Counted from the first letter of the stretch, positions 1 through 7,291 are shown. The stretch: 14,318 nt of DNA from Pseudomonadota bacterium (GCA_023433855.1 JAEYTV010000288.1:1-14318), one strand, 5' to 3'. Made by a program: numbers and translations. The notes: a model not told the origin generated them from the sequence alone.

Positions 1-26
1 TGGACGGCCGGGAGCGCTAAACCTAA

Positions 27-212
27 CAACAACGCGACGGTGACGCCAGCACGCTCTTCTACCTCGGGCCGGAACTAAGTTTCAGCACGGTATCGCGCCC
101 GGAGTTGGAAGTGTTCTGGCGGCTGCACCACCGTTCAGGCGCATGGGGAACGCTCGGCGACATGTATGGCGGGTCCAACGCCAACATTATCGGCGTCCGA
201 TATAATTTCTGA
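27..212 (+). CDS. 3' end of a PagL-type lipid A deacylase (acyloxyacyl hydrolase), frame interrupted upstream
   Basis: The last roughly 60 codons read in the frame that stops at TGA 210-212. They give a barrel-like C-terminus with LFYLGPELSF, then WRLHHRSGAWG, then GGSN and a final VRYNF ending in an aromatic residue, as outer-membrane barrels do. The His-X-Ser pair in HHRSG fits the catalytic His and Ser of PagL-family lipid A 3-O-deacylases, which trim an acyl chain from lipid A in the outer membrane. The same frame has stops at 18-20 and 24-26 and no start codon before GTG 111, so the upstream part must continue in another frame (frames 1 and 2 are open there) or be missing. It is therefore a window-truncated gene with a frameshift, a pseudogene remnant, or a sequencing error. 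It converges on the lysE-like gene, with 9 nt between the stops. Family call fairly confident; intactness doubtful. Confidence 0.6.
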   Translation, partial: QQRDGDASTLFYLGPELSFSTVSRPELEVFWRLHHRSGAWGTLGDMYGGSNANIIGVRYNF

Positions 213-221
213 AGCTTGACC

Positions 222-833
222 TTATCGCGCCGCTATCGCCGCCGCTGCACCTGCCATCATGCCGGCTGAAACCCGGTTGGCCGCCTTCACGGCCCGCGGG
301 CTCTTGAGCAATCGCCGCGCCTTGGACGCGAGCGTCATCCAGCAAAAGTCAACGATGGCAAGCACCACCAGCATGGCGACCAGCAATTCGAGCCAACCCG
401 TCAGGGTTACGCCGGCGAGGTCGATGAGCGAGGGCAGAAGCGCCACGTAGAACATCATGATCTTAGGATTGCCGAGCGTCAGCGTCAGTCCCGCGATGAA
501 CAGCTTGAGCGCTGAGCGGCTTTCCGGTAGTTCGCCTTCGACGCTACCCGCCTCTGCGGTCCACATTTTCCAGGCCAGATAGAGGAGATAGGCGACGCCA
601 ATCCACTTTATCACCAGGAATACTGGCTGGAAGGTTTCGGCGATCGCCGCGAGGCCGGCAACCGCGCAGGAGAGCCAGATTGCCTCGCCGACCCACATGG
701 CCAGCACGAAGGGCATGACGTCCTTGTATCCCTTCGACAGCACGCGTGAAACAAGTGCAGCGATGCTGGGACCGGGAGAACCGGCCGCAACAAGCAGTGT
801 GGCGGCAAACACGAAGACGGATGTGAGTGTCAC
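222..833 (-). CDS. LysE/RhtB-family amino-acid exporter
   Basis: A 203-residue inner-membrane protein of normal length for the LysE/RhtB family, which exports amino acids or related small metabolites by proton antiport. The N-terminal segment carries GSPGPS (residues 18-23), matching the family's conserved PGP motif. About six hydrophobic segments follow, with a small-residue-rich C-terminus ending AAAAIAAR. The start is GTG at 831-833: an AGGAG Shine-Dalgarno (plus-strand ctcct 839-843) lies 5 nt upstream and no ATG is better placed. It lies just downstream of ybaB on the same strand, so it is probably the distal gene of the dnaX-ybaB transcript. Substrate cannot be told from sequence. In many bacteria recR occupies the slot after ybaB; here this exporter does. 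Confidence 0.9.
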   Translation of the reverse strand: MTLTSVFVFAATLLVAAGSPGPSIAALVSRVLSKGYKDVMPFVLAMWVGEAIWLSCAVAGLAAIAETFQPVFLVIKWIGVAYLLYLAWKMWTAEAGSVEGELPESRSALKLFIAGLTLTLGNPKIMMFYVALLPSLIDLAGVTLTGWLELLVAMLVVLAIVDFCWMTLASKARRLLKSPRAVKAANRVSAGMMAGAAAAIAAR

Positions 834-873
834 GGGTTCTCCTGGTAGATCCGTTAATCTCAGAACGGCAGCT

Positions 874-1182
874 TCATTCCCGGCGGAATGGGAAGGCGGC
901 CGTCAGTTCCCTGGTCTTCTCGGCCGCGATCTGCTCGGCCCGGTCCTTTGCCGACTTGTGGGCGGCAACGATCAGGTCTTCGAGGATCTCGACGTCGGCT
1001 TCCTTGAACAGGGACGGATCGAGCTTGAGGCCCAGCATCTCGCCCTTGCCATTCATCCTGACGGTAACGAGACCACCGCCCGCCGTGCCTTCGACTTCGA
1101 GAGCGGCGATATCCGCCTGCATCTTCTCCATCTTGGCCTGCATTTCCTTGACTTTGCCCATCATTCCCATGATGTCGCGCAT
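874..1182 (-). CDS. ybaB: YbaB/EbfC nucleoid-associated protein, C-terminus changed by a 1-nt frameshift
   Basis: YbaB/EbfC is a small dimeric DNA-binding nucleoid protein usually encoded beside dnaX and recR. The start MRDIMGMMGKVKEMQAKMEK, the Met/Lys-rich coiled helix, the central GGGLVTVRMNGKGEM strand region and the DPSLFKEADVEILEDLI segment are all typical. The ATG at 1180-1182 has an AAGGAAG ribosome site just upstream. The present frame ends in AAFPFRRE at TGA 874-876, giving 102 residues. Shifting one base at about 895-901 gives GLPIPPGMKLPF and a TGA at 860-862, for 107 residues. As I recall, that is the usual tail of rhizobial YbaB proteins. A single missing C (GGCGGCC where GGCCGGCC is expected) explains it. 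It may be a sequencing error or a true mutation. The gene lies 61 nt downstream of dnaX in the same orientation. Confidence 0.9.
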   Translation of the reverse strand: MRDIMGMMGKVKEMQAKMEKMQADIAALEVEGTAGGGLVTVRMNGKGEMLGLKLDPSLFKEADVEILEDLIVAAHKSAKDRAEQIAAEKTRELTAAFPFRRE

Positions 1183-1243
1183 TGGAACTTCCTTTGTGCT
1201 GTGATGTATGGTCGGCTAAAGTTTCAGCCTGATTTCAAAACCG

Positions 1244-3136
1244 TTATAGTTCGATGTCATCCCCCGGAAGAATATCTCCCTCGGCGGATTCTGCGATTGC
1301 GGGGATAGCCGGTTCGTCCTTTTCATCCTCTTCCGTTACCCTGATCCGCACGTCGGTGATCTTTGCGCCGGGAAACTGCGACAGGATCGCCGCCACGTCC
1401 GCGTCGGCGCGGGCGTCGGTCTTACGCTGTTCGCGTGCCTGTTCCTCAGCCTGGGCGAGGGTGGGGGCACCCCGCTCGTTGGAAAGCGTCACCCACCAGG
1501 TAACGCCCGTCCATTCCCGCAGCTTTGACGTCAGGTCGTTGACGATCGACTTCGGGGCATCGGGTTCGAGGCTGATCTCCAGCCGACCGGGTTGGAGCTT
1601 CACCAGATGAACGGATTGACGGATGCGGGCTCGCAGGACCGGCTCCCGGTTCTTGGCGCAAAGGTCGCCGATATCTTCAAGCGAGCGCACGGGGACCTTT
1701 GGTTCTGGCTCGGCTTGCGCCGCCGGCCGCACCTGTGGCTGCTCCAGTGTCTCGGTTCGCGCCTCGGGCGCGGGAACCGTGCGCAGCATCGCCGTCGGCC
1801 CGCCAGCCGGCGCACGCGACGGGGACATTTCCGTGCCACGCGCGTTCACCGGCGACTGCTGCGCTGAAGATGGCCGGCTTCCGCCACCACCATTGCCAAC
1901 CGGCACCGACACGCGCTGGCCGTCACCGTTCGAGAGATCCGCAAGTCGCCGCGCCGCATCCTCGGGGGAGGGCAGGTGGGCCGCATGCGTCAGCCGGATC
2001 AACACCATTTCCGCGGCTCCGGAAGGGCGGGAAGAACTCTCCGCCTCCGGAATACCCTTCAAAAGCATCTGCCACATGCGCGACAGCGTGCTGACGGAGA
2101 CATTTTCGGCAAACTCCTGGCCCCGCGTCCGCTCCACTTCGCTCAACGAAGGATCGTTTGCTGCATCGGGAATATATTTGAAGCGGGTGACGAGATGGGT
2201 GAAATCGGCGAGGTCCGTCAGCACCACGACGGGATTGGCGCCCGCCTCGTATTGCGCAGTGAATTCGGAAAGCGCGGCGGTCACATCCCCGCGCACGATG
2301 TGCTCGAAAAGGTCTACGATCCGGGCACGGTCGGCAAGTCCCAGCATGCCCCGGACGGTTTCGGCCACGACCTGGCCGCCGCCATGGGCGATCGCCTGGT
2401 CGAGCAGCGACAGGCCGTCGCGCGCCGATCCTTCCGCCGCACGAGCGATCATCGACAGCGCCTCGGCTTCCGCCGAGATGCCCTCCTTCTCCAGGATCGT
2501 CGAGAACAGCCCGACCAGATCGGCGGCGCTGATGCGGCGCAAGTCGAAGCGCTGGCAGCGCGACAGCACAGTGATCGGCACCTTGCGGATCTCCGTGGTC
2601 GCGAAGATGAACTTTACATGCTCCGGCGGCTCCTCGAGAGTCTTCAACAGACCATTGAAGGCTTGGGTCGAGAGCATGTGCACTTCGTCGATGATATAGA
2701 CCTTGTAGCGCGCCGAAACCGGCCGATAGCGCACCTGCTCGATGATCTCGCGAATATCGTCGATGCCGGTATGCGATGCGGCGTCCATTTCGATCACATC
2801 GACGTGGCGGCCTTCCATGATCGCCTGGCAATGCTCGCCGGGGATGCGGAGGTCGATGGTCGGCCTGTCGATCTCGGATGTCTTGTAGTTGAGTGCGCGG
2901 GCAAGGATGCGGGCGGTGGTGGTCTTGCCCACCCCCCGAACGCCGGTCAGCATGTAGGCTTGCGCGATGCGGCCCGTCTCGAACGCGTTGGTCAGCGTGC
3001 GGACCATCGGCTCCTGGCCGACCATCAGGTCGGAAAAATCCTTGGGGCGATATTTGCGGGCGAGTACCCGATAGCTGCCGCTCGATGCGGTGGCAACAGA
3101 TGTGCCTGAAGAAGATGTGGGCCCGGTGTCGTTCAT
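1244..3136 (-). CDS. dnaX: DNA polymerase III subunits gamma/tau, clamp-loader ATPase
   Basis: DnaX is the ATPase core of the clamp loader, which opens and loads the beta sliding clamp; tau also links the polymerase cores to the helicase. The 630-residue product has an N-terminal AAA+ module: Walker A GVRGVGKT at residues 65-72, Walker B YIIDEVH near 148-153 and the SRC motif at 192-194 with the arginine finger. A Pro/Gly/Ala-rich linker spans roughly 400-490, followed by a tau-specific C-terminal domain ending DDIEL. The four-cysteine zinc module of the E. coli protein is absent; only C103 remains in GEHCQAIM. No poly-A slippage site like that of E. coli dnaX was found, so how (or whether) gamma is made is unclear. 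The start ATG 3134-3136 has AGGA just upstream. It heads the group dnaX, ybaB and exporter, and lies immediately downstream of ffs. Confidence 0.97.
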   Translation of the reverse strand: MNDTGPTSSSGTSVATASSGSYRVLARKYRPKDFSDLMVGQEPMVRTLTNAFETGRIAQAYMLTGVRGVGKTTTARILARALNYKTSEIDRPTIDLRIPGEHCQAIMEGRHVDVIEMDAASHTGIDDIREIIEQVRYRPVSARYKVYIIDEVHMLSTQAFNGLLKTLEEPPEHVKFIFATTEIRKVPITVLSRCQRFDLRRISAADLVGLFSTILEKEGISAEAEALSMIARAAEGSARDGLSLLDQAIAHGGGQVVAETVRGMLGLADRARIVDLFEHIVRGDVTAALSEFTAQYEAGANPVVVLTDLADFTHLVTRFKYIPDAANDPSLSEVERTRGQEFAENVSVSTLSRMWQMLLKGIPEAESSSRPSGAAEMVLIRLTHAAHLPSPEDAARRLADLSNGDGQRVSVPVGNGGGGSRPSSAQQSPVNARGTEMSPSRAPAGGPTAMLRTVPAPEARTETLEQPQVRPAAQAEPEPKVPVRSLEDIGDLCAKNREPVLRARIRQSVHLVKLQPGRLEISLEPDAPKSIVNDLTSKLREWTGVTWWVTLSNERGAPTLAQAEEQAREQRKTDARADADVAAILSQFPGAKITDVRIRVTEEDEKDEPAIPAIAESAEGDILPGDDIEL

Positions 3137-3204
3137 TCAGTCCTGCCAGCCTGCGCGGGCCGTTCCAGCCACTTGACCGGACCGGAAGCTGACCAAGATG
3201 CTAG

Positions 3205-3212
3205 AAAAGGGT
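3205..3212 (-). terminator. End of the ffs transcript (U-run after the SRP RNA stem)
   Basis: Directly after the closing CCTCCC stem of the SRP RNA the minus strand reads ACCC then TTTT. The RNA's own long GC-rich stem plus this U-run would act as an intrinsic terminator. The run is short, so read-through into dnaX is possible. Confidence 0.5.
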
Positions 3213-3308
3213 GGGAGGCTGGCACGGCGACCCGTGCCGGGCTCGTTAGGGCTGCTTCCTTCCGGACCTGACCCGGTTGGCGAGTGGCTCGTCCACCACC
3301 AACCTCCC
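3213..3308 (-). ncRNA. ffs: Signal recognition particle RNA, small 4.5S type
   Basis: The minus strand carries GGTCAGGTCCGGAAGGAAGC, the nearly invariant SRP RNA domain IV segment (symmetric internal loop plus GGAA tetraloop) that binds the Ffh M domain. The 5' GGGAGG and the 3' CCTCCC can pair to close a single long hairpin of about 96 nt, as expected for the small bacterial form. The RNA joins Ffh to target nascent membrane proteins to FtsY and the Sec machinery. It is followed by a U-run and preceded by a well-formed promoter, so it is a separate transcription unit between dnaX and the divergent HIT gene. Exact ends are inferred from the pairing. Confidence 0.93.
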
Positions 3309-3315
3309 GCCGCAC

Positions 3316-3344
3316 ATATCGGCAATAACGCTTCCAAATGCAAG
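3316..3344 (-). promoter_or_regulatory. Sigma-70-type promoter of ffs
   Basis: On the minus strand, CTTGCA (3339-3344) and CGATAT (3316-3321) are separated by exactly 17 nt. This resembles the rhizobial housekeeping consensus CTTGAC-N17-CTATAT. The -10 box ends 7 nt before the predicted 5' G of the SRP RNA at 3308, which is the right distance for a transcription start. It lies in the short gap before the divergent HIT gene. Confidence 0.7.
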
Positions 3345-3393
3345 CCAAGCCTGTAAAAAACTGCTACAGATGATCGAAACACGGGAGGAAGGC

Positions 3394-3804
3394 TTGAGCA
3401 GATTCGAACTGGACGAGAGGCTCGCTCTCGATTCCGACCTCGTGACGGTGCTTGGATTATGCCAGCTCCGGCTGCTCAAGGATTGCCGTTGGCCTTGGCT
3501 GGTGCTTGTTCCCCAGCGGGCCGGGGCAACCGAGATTTTCGATCTCACCCCGCTCGACCAGGCGCTCCTGACATTCGAAACCAATACCGTTGCGGCGGCC
3601 CTGAAGGCCGTGACCGGTGCTACGAAGATCAATATCGGGGCACTTGGCAACATGGTTCGTCAACTGCATGTTCATGTGGTCGCCCGCAGTGAAGGTGATG
3701 CCAACTGGCCTGGGCCGGTCTGGGGTTTCGGCGTGTCAGAGCCGTACGAGGAACGACACAAGCAGGATTTCCTGACGAAACTCATTGAAGCTATTGGATC
3801 ATGA
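3394..3804 (+). CDS. HIT-family nucleotide hydrolase-like protein
   Basis: A 136-residue histidine-triad superfamily protein. HIT proteins hydrolyse or transfer nucleotides through a histidine nucleophile. The motif is QLHVHVVAR (near residue 93), where the first His of the usual H-x-H-x-H-x-x is Gln but the central, catalytic His remains. The preceding KINIGALGNMVR and the following WPGPVWGFG are typical of the alphaproteobacterial branch. The start is taken as TTG 3394, giving MSRFELDERLALDSD: GGGAGG lies 5 nt upstream, whereas the in-frame ATG at 3370 has no ribosome site and falls in the promoter-proximal region of ffs. Its TGA overlaps the ATG of nudC (ATGA), so the two are translationally coupled. 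The physiological substrate is unknown. Confidence 0.87.
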   Translation: MSRFELDERLALDSDLVTVLGLCQLRLLKDCRWPWLVLVPQRAGATEIFDLTPLDQALLTFETNTVAAALKAVTGATKINIGALGNMVRQLHVHVVARSEGDANWPGPVWGFGVSEPYEERHKQDFLTKLIEAIGS

Positions 3805-4772
3805 CGAAGACGCTTTTCGACACGGACTCACCACATACGGAGCCGAGCGAACTGACCGCCTTTTCCGGCAACAGGCTCGACCGCCAGGCAGAGTACAGGC
3901 AGGACCGATGCATCGAGCAGGCACTTGCCGTCGATGGCACTCATATTCTCGCCTTCACCGGAAGCCGGGTCATTCTCAAGCATGACGGTCAGATTCTCGA
4001 TCCGCTGTTTTCCGCCTATGAACTTGCTGAACTGAATCCTGATTTCGACAACGCGGTCCTGCTCGGCTACCGCGACAACGGCGAGCCACGCATCGCGGTG
4101 CCGATCCTGTTTGCCGCCGATGACCTGTCCAGCCAGTACAAGCCGACCGAGGCGCGGGCGCTGTTTCGCGATTCCCTGATCGACGGAGAACTCCAGGGCG
4201 AGATCGCCCAGGCCGTCGCCCTCCTGAACTGGAATGCTGCCAACCGGTTTTGTGGCAAGTGCGGCGCACCGACCGAAACGAAGATCGGCGGGTACAAGCG
4301 GGTGTGCAGCCGATGCGGGCACCTGATGTTTCCGAGGACGGACCCGGTGGTCATCATGCTGACCATTGACGTGGAGGGAGACCGGTGCCTGCTTGGCCGC
4401 AGCCACCACTTCCAGGAGGGTATGTATTCGTGCCTTGCCGGGTTCGTTGAGCCGGGAGAGACGATCGAGAATGCGGTCCGCCGCGAAACCGTGGAGGAGT
4501 CCGGCATTCTCGTCGGGCGGGTGCGGTACCATGCCTCGCAGCCATGGCCCATGCCGCATTCGCTGATGATCGGCTGTTACGGCGAAGCGAAATCGATGGA
4601 GATAGAGATCGATCCCCAGGAGATGCAGGACGTACGCTGGTTCAGCCGGGCTGAGGCAGCCGCCATGCTGGATGCTGGCCCGGACAGCGCTTATTTCGCG
4701 CCCGTCCGAGGCGCCATCGCTCATCGTCTGCTGCGGGACTGGATCGAATGGAACGCTGCGCCGGCGAAGTGA
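3801..4772 (+). CDS. nudC: NAD+ diphosphatase, NudC-type Nudix hydrolase
   Basis: NudC cleaves NAD(H) to NMN(H) and AMP, and in known members also removes NAD caps from RNA 5' ends. The 323-residue protein has an N-terminal domain (about 1-145), a four-cysteine zinc ribbon (C151, C154, C169, C172) and a Nudix box GX5EX7REUXEEXGU at residues 214-236. After it comes SQPWPMPHS (246-254), the SQPW signature that separates NudC from other Nudix enzymes. All key residues are present and the length is normal for the family. Its ATG overlaps the stop of the HIT gene, forming a two-gene unit that may serve nucleotide clean-up. A strong hairpin follows directly. Identification is secure; the RNA-decapping role is inferred from the family. 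Confidence 0.95.
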   Translation: MTKTLFDTDSPHTEPSELTAFSGNRLDRQAEYRQDRCIEQALAVDGTHILAFTGSRVILKHDGQILDPLFSAYELAELNPDFDNAVLLGYRDNGEPRIAVPILFAADDLSSQYKPTEARALFRDSLIDGELQGEIAQAVALLNWNAANRFCGKCGAPTETKIGGYKRVCSRCGHLMFPRTDPVVIMLTIDVEGDRCLLGRSHHFQEGMYSCLAGFVEPGETIENAVRRETVEESGILVGRVRYHASQPWPMPHSLMIGCYGEAKSMEIEIDPQEMQDVRWFSRAEAAAMLDAGPDSAYFAPVRGAIAHRLLRDWIEWNAAPAK

Positions 4773-4775
4773 GCC

Positions 4776-4804
4776 GCGAACCCGGCACACTGCATCGGGT
4801 TCGC
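4776..4804. terminator. Shared hairpin between the convergent nudC and pheA
   Basis: GCGAACCCG (4776-4784) and CGGGTTCGC (4796-4804) form a perfect 9-bp stem with an 11-nt loop, starting 3 nt after the nudC stop. It lies in the only gap between the two convergent genes. No U-run follows on either strand, so it may act as a pause or RNA-end stabiliser, or as a factor-dependent terminator. Confidence 0.5.
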
Positions 4805-4839
4805 CCCAAGTGGGTTGACCGACGGCTGGCGCCGAGCTT

Positions 4840-5703
4840 CTAGCCCTTCTGCAGCGCCCCGCGCATGGGATGGCCCTTGTATGTACCAAGGATGCGCACT
4901 TTCTCGGAGAAGAACCGCAGTTCTTCCAGCGCCCGGCGTACTGGCGGATCGTCCGGATGGCCCTCGATATCCGCATAGAACTGGGTTGCGACGAACTTGC
5001 CGCCCAGTTGGTAGCTTTCGAGCTTGGTCATGTTGATGCCGTGGGTGGCAAACCCGCCCATTGCCTTGTAGAGGGCTGCAGGGATGTTGCGGACGTTGAA
5101 CACGAAGGTGGTGATGAGCACTTCGTCCGGTTCAATGCGCTGAGCCCATTTCTCGTCCCGCGACAGGACAACGAAGCGGGTCACATTGTTTTCCGTATCC
5201 TCGACATTCTCGGCAAGGATTTCGAGCTTGTAGAGGTCGGCCGCGAGTCGGGGTGCGAGAGCGGCCATGGATCGATCCGCCTTCTCCGCCACCATCTTGG
5301 CAGCGCCCGCCGTGTCACCTGCCACGACCGCTTTCCAGCCGTTCGAGCGAATGATCTTGCGGCACTGGCCAAGTGCGTGGATATGACTGTGAACGGTCCG
5401 GATCTCCTCTTTTTTGACCCCCGGCAACACCATCAGCTGGAAGCGGATCGGCATGAAATACTCGCCGACGATATGTAGCCTCGATTCGGGCAGCAGGTAA
5501 TGAATGTCTGCGACACGTCCGGCGATCGTGTTCTCTATCGGGATCATCGCGAGGTCGGCATCGCCGTTTTCCAGCGCCTGGAAGGCGTCCTCAAACGTGG
5601 GGCAGGGCAGCGGCTCCATCGTCGGGAACATGTCGCGACACGCCATGTCCGAGTTGGCACCGAAGTCCCCCTGAAAGGCGATGCGGTTCGTCAGTACGTT
5701 CAT
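4840..5703 (-). CDS. pheA: Prephenate dehydratase
   Basis: Converts prephenate to phenylpyruvate, the committed step to phenylalanine, in the cytoplasm. The 287-residue product starts MNVLTNRIAFQGDFGANSDM. It shows the catalytic domain with MIPIENTIAGRV (53-65) and the diagnostic TRF triplet at 175-177 in ENNVTRFVVL, whose Thr is catalytic. A C-terminal ACT domain spans about 196-275, with KLESY where the enteric protein has the ESRP Phe-binding motif, so feedback control is likely though the motif is diverged. It is a stand-alone dehydratase: there is no chorismate mutase domain. The ATG at 5701-5703 lies 4 nt after the kdsB stop, so the two are probably cotranscribed and coupled. Confidence 0.95.
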   Translation of the reverse strand: MNVLTNRIAFQGDFGANSDMACRDMFPTMEPLPCPTFEDAFQALENGDADLAMIPIENTIAGRVADIHYLLPESRLHIVGEYFMPIRFQLMVLPGVKKEEIRTVHSHIHALGQCRKIIRSNGWKAVVAGDTAGAAKMVAEKADRSMAALAPRLAADLYKLEILAENVEDTENNVTRFVVLSRDEKWAQRIEPDEVLITTFVFNVRNIPAALYKAMGGFATHGINMTKLESYQLGGKFVATQFYADIEGHPDDPPVRRALEELRFFSEKVRILGTYKGHPMRGALQKG

Positions 5704-5707
5704 GAAA

Positions 5708-6472
5708 TCATCCGTTGCGAGCGCGCGCCGACAGGATCGCGCGCGCCTTTTCAAGGTCGGCGGGAGTATCGACACCGAGAGGAACCGAGTCAACGATCTC
5801 CACATCGATGCGCATGCCGGCTTCCAGCGCCCGCAACTGTTCGAGTGATTCGCGTTTCTCGAGCACGGACGGGCCGAGCGAAACAAACTTCTGGAGTGCT
5901 GTACGACGATAGGCATAAAGGCCGATGTGGTGGTAGAGCGGGCCGTTGCCGTGCGGCGCGGTGGCGCGCGTGAAATAAAGCGCCCTCAGGCGGCTCGGCG
6001 AAACGGGCGAGCCGACCACCTTCACCACGTTCGGATTGGTCTTTTCGTGCTCATCCGTGATCTCGACGGTCAGCGTGCCGATGTCGGCAAGCGGGTTTTC
6101 CTGCAGTGGGCGTAGCGAAGCCCGCACCGCCTCTGGCTCGATCGTCGGAAGGTCGCCCTGCACGTTGACGATGAAGTCCATCTTCCCGTCCGGATCGGCT
6201 TTCTGAACGGCTTCGAATATGCGGTCGGAGCCGGATTGGTGGTCGGTTCTCGTCATCACCGCATCGAAACCGGCGGCGGTGACGGCGTCGTGAATGTCCT
6301 GGTGATCGACAGCCACAATGATTCGCCCGATCTCGGCTTCCCTGGCCCGCCTGGCAACTTGGACGATCATGGGGAGCCCTGCAATATCCGCCAGCGGCTT
6401 TCCCGGCAGCCGCGTTGAGGCCATTCGGGCGGGTATCAACACCAGCGTCCGGTCGAAAGCCGAATTCTTCAT
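5708..6472 (-). CDS. kdsB: 3-deoxy-manno-octulosonate cytidylyltransferase (CMP-Kdo synthetase)
   Basis: Activates Kdo with CTP to CMP-Kdo for the inner core of lipopolysaccharide. The 254-residue protein begins with the nucleotide-binding signature [15 protein letters not shown] (residues 13-27). It keeps HQSGSDRI (78-85) and VNVQGDLP (102-109), which hold the Mg/CTP site, and ends in the usual [12 protein letters not shown] segment. The ATG at 6470-6472 has a GAAGG ribosome site 8 nt upstream; the frame extends 27 codons further but those lack any family similarity I recognise. It is the first gene of a kdsB-pheA unit and is divergent from cycM across about 150 nt. The pairing of LPS and phenylalanine genes looks like a positional, not functional, link. 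Confidence 0.95.
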   Translation of the reverse strand: MKNSAFDRTLVLIPARMASTRLPGKPLADIAGLPMIVQVARRAREAEIGRIIVAVDHQDIHDAVTAAGFDAVMTRTDHQSGSDRIFEAVQKADPDGKMDFIVNVQGDLPTIEPEAVRASLRPLQENPLADIGTLTVEITDEHEKTNPNVVKVVGSPVSPSRLRALYFTRATAPHGNGPLYHHIGLYAYRRTALQKFVSLGPSVLEKRESLEQLRALEAGMRIDVEIVDSVPLGVDTPADLEKARAILSARARNG

Positions 6473-6536
6473 CGGGTAACCTTCTCTTCCCGCCTGAGAA
6501 GTGTCAAAAAGTCTCACGAGCGGGCCGATTATCGTG

Positions 6537-6565
6537 TTGCAACAATGATGCAAAAGACATAGGTT
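6537..6565 (+). promoter_or_regulatory. Possible cycM promoter with an overlapping inverted repeat
   Basis: TTGCAA (6537-6542) and TAGGTT (6560-6565) are 17 nt apart and sit about 60 nt before the cycM start, so they could be -35 and -10 boxes. TTGCA (6537-6541) and TGCAA (6549-6553) also form an inverted repeat across the -35 region, where a regulator could bind. Weak evidence from pattern only. Confidence 0.3.
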
Positions 6566-6623
6566 CCGCGCAATTTCAAGATGGCCCCCCTGATGTCAGG
6601 CGGTTGCGAAGGAGCGGTTGCAG

Positions 6624-7211
6624 ATGAACCCCTATGTAAACATGGCGGCAGGCGCCCTGCTTGCTACGGTCTTCGTCATGATGTCGGTGTCGATCGCGTC
6701 GGAAGGCATTTTCCATGCGCCGGCTCCTGAGAAGGAAGGTTTCGCCATCGTCGCCGCCGAGGAGCCGGCAGGCGGTGAAGGGGGCGGCGAAGCTGCTCCG
6801 GCCGCAGTTCCGGTCGCCCAGCTTCTTGCCAGCGCCGATGCCGCGGCAGGCGCTGCCGTGTTCAAGAAGTGTCAGAGCTGTCATTCGATCGAGAAGGGAG
6901 GGCCGAACAAGGTCGGTCCTGATCTCTGGAGTGTGGTTGACCGCCCGATCGCTTCCCATGAAGGCTTTGCATATTCGGCTGCCATGAAGGATTTTTCCAA
7001 AGGGGGCGCCGAGACTTGGACCTTCGAACACCTGAACCACTTCCTGGCCGCTCCGAAGGCCTACATCAAGGGGACTGCGATGGGCTTCGCGGGCCTGAAG
7101 AATGATACCGAGCGCGCCAATCTCCTCGCTTATCTGCGGGAGCAGGCAGATAGCCCGGTGGCACTTCCCGATCCCGCCGCAGCACCGGCAGAGCCCGCTG
7201 CCACGAACTGA
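6624..7211 (+). CDS. cycM: Membrane-anchored cytochrome c (CycM type)
   Basis: A class I c-type cytochrome. The 195-residue product has one N-terminal hydrophobic segment (about residues 7-26) with no clear cleavage site, so it is likely an uncleaved anchor that leaves the haem domain in the periplasm. An Ala/Gly/Glu-rich tether (about 32-68) precedes the haem domain. The haem site is CQSCH at 83-87, and Met153 in GTAMGFAGL is the expected sixth ligand. This architecture matches the rhizobial CycM, which carries electrons from the bc1 complex to aa3-type oxidase. The ATG 6624 is preferred over the in-frame TTG 6618 because AAGGAG (6609-6614) lies 9 nt upstream of it. The Ala/Pro-rich tail is low complexity. 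It is monocistronic, with a strong terminator after the stop. Confidence 0.92.
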   Translation: MNPYVNMAAGALLATVFVMMSVSIASEGIFHAPAPEKEGFAIVAAEEPAGGEGGGEAAPAAVPVAQLLASADAAAGAAVFKKCQSCHSIEKGGPNKVGPDLWSVVDRPIASHEGFAYSAAMKDFSKGGAETWTFEHLNHFLAAPKAYIKGTAMGFAGLKNDTERANLLAYLREQADSPVALPDPAAAPAEPAATN

Positions 7212-7241
7212 CCCGCAACTGCGGATCCGGCATATGAGAAC

Positions 7242-7271
7242 GCCCGGCCATCGTGCCGGGCTTTTCTATTT
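7242..7271 (+). terminator. Rho-independent terminator of cycM
   Basis: GCCCGGC (7242-7248) and GCCGGGC (7255-7261) form a perfect 7-bp GC stem with a 6-nt loop, followed by TTTTCTATTT. It lies 30 nt after the cycM stop and ends 20 nt before the stop of the convergent AEC gene. Confidence 0.88.
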
Positions 7272-7291
7272 ATCGGTGGCGCCGGGTCCTC

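Noticed and set aside
1976..3109. Open frame of 377 codons on the plus strand
   Set aside because: It is antisense to the conserved dnaX; composition is His/Arg-rich shadow sequence with no recognisable domain.
1244..3136. Programmed frameshift site for gamma in dnaX
   Set aside because: No A-run slippery heptamer with a following stem was seen in the linker region.
3828..4976. Open frame of 382 codons on the minus strand
   Set aside because: It is antisense to nudC, whose zinc and Nudix motifs are intact, and it crosses the shared hairpin; composition is that of a shadow frame.
5704..5916. N-terminal extension of prephenate dehydratase into kdsB
   Set aside because: It overlaps the kdsB coding region in another frame, while the ATG at 5703 matches the family start.
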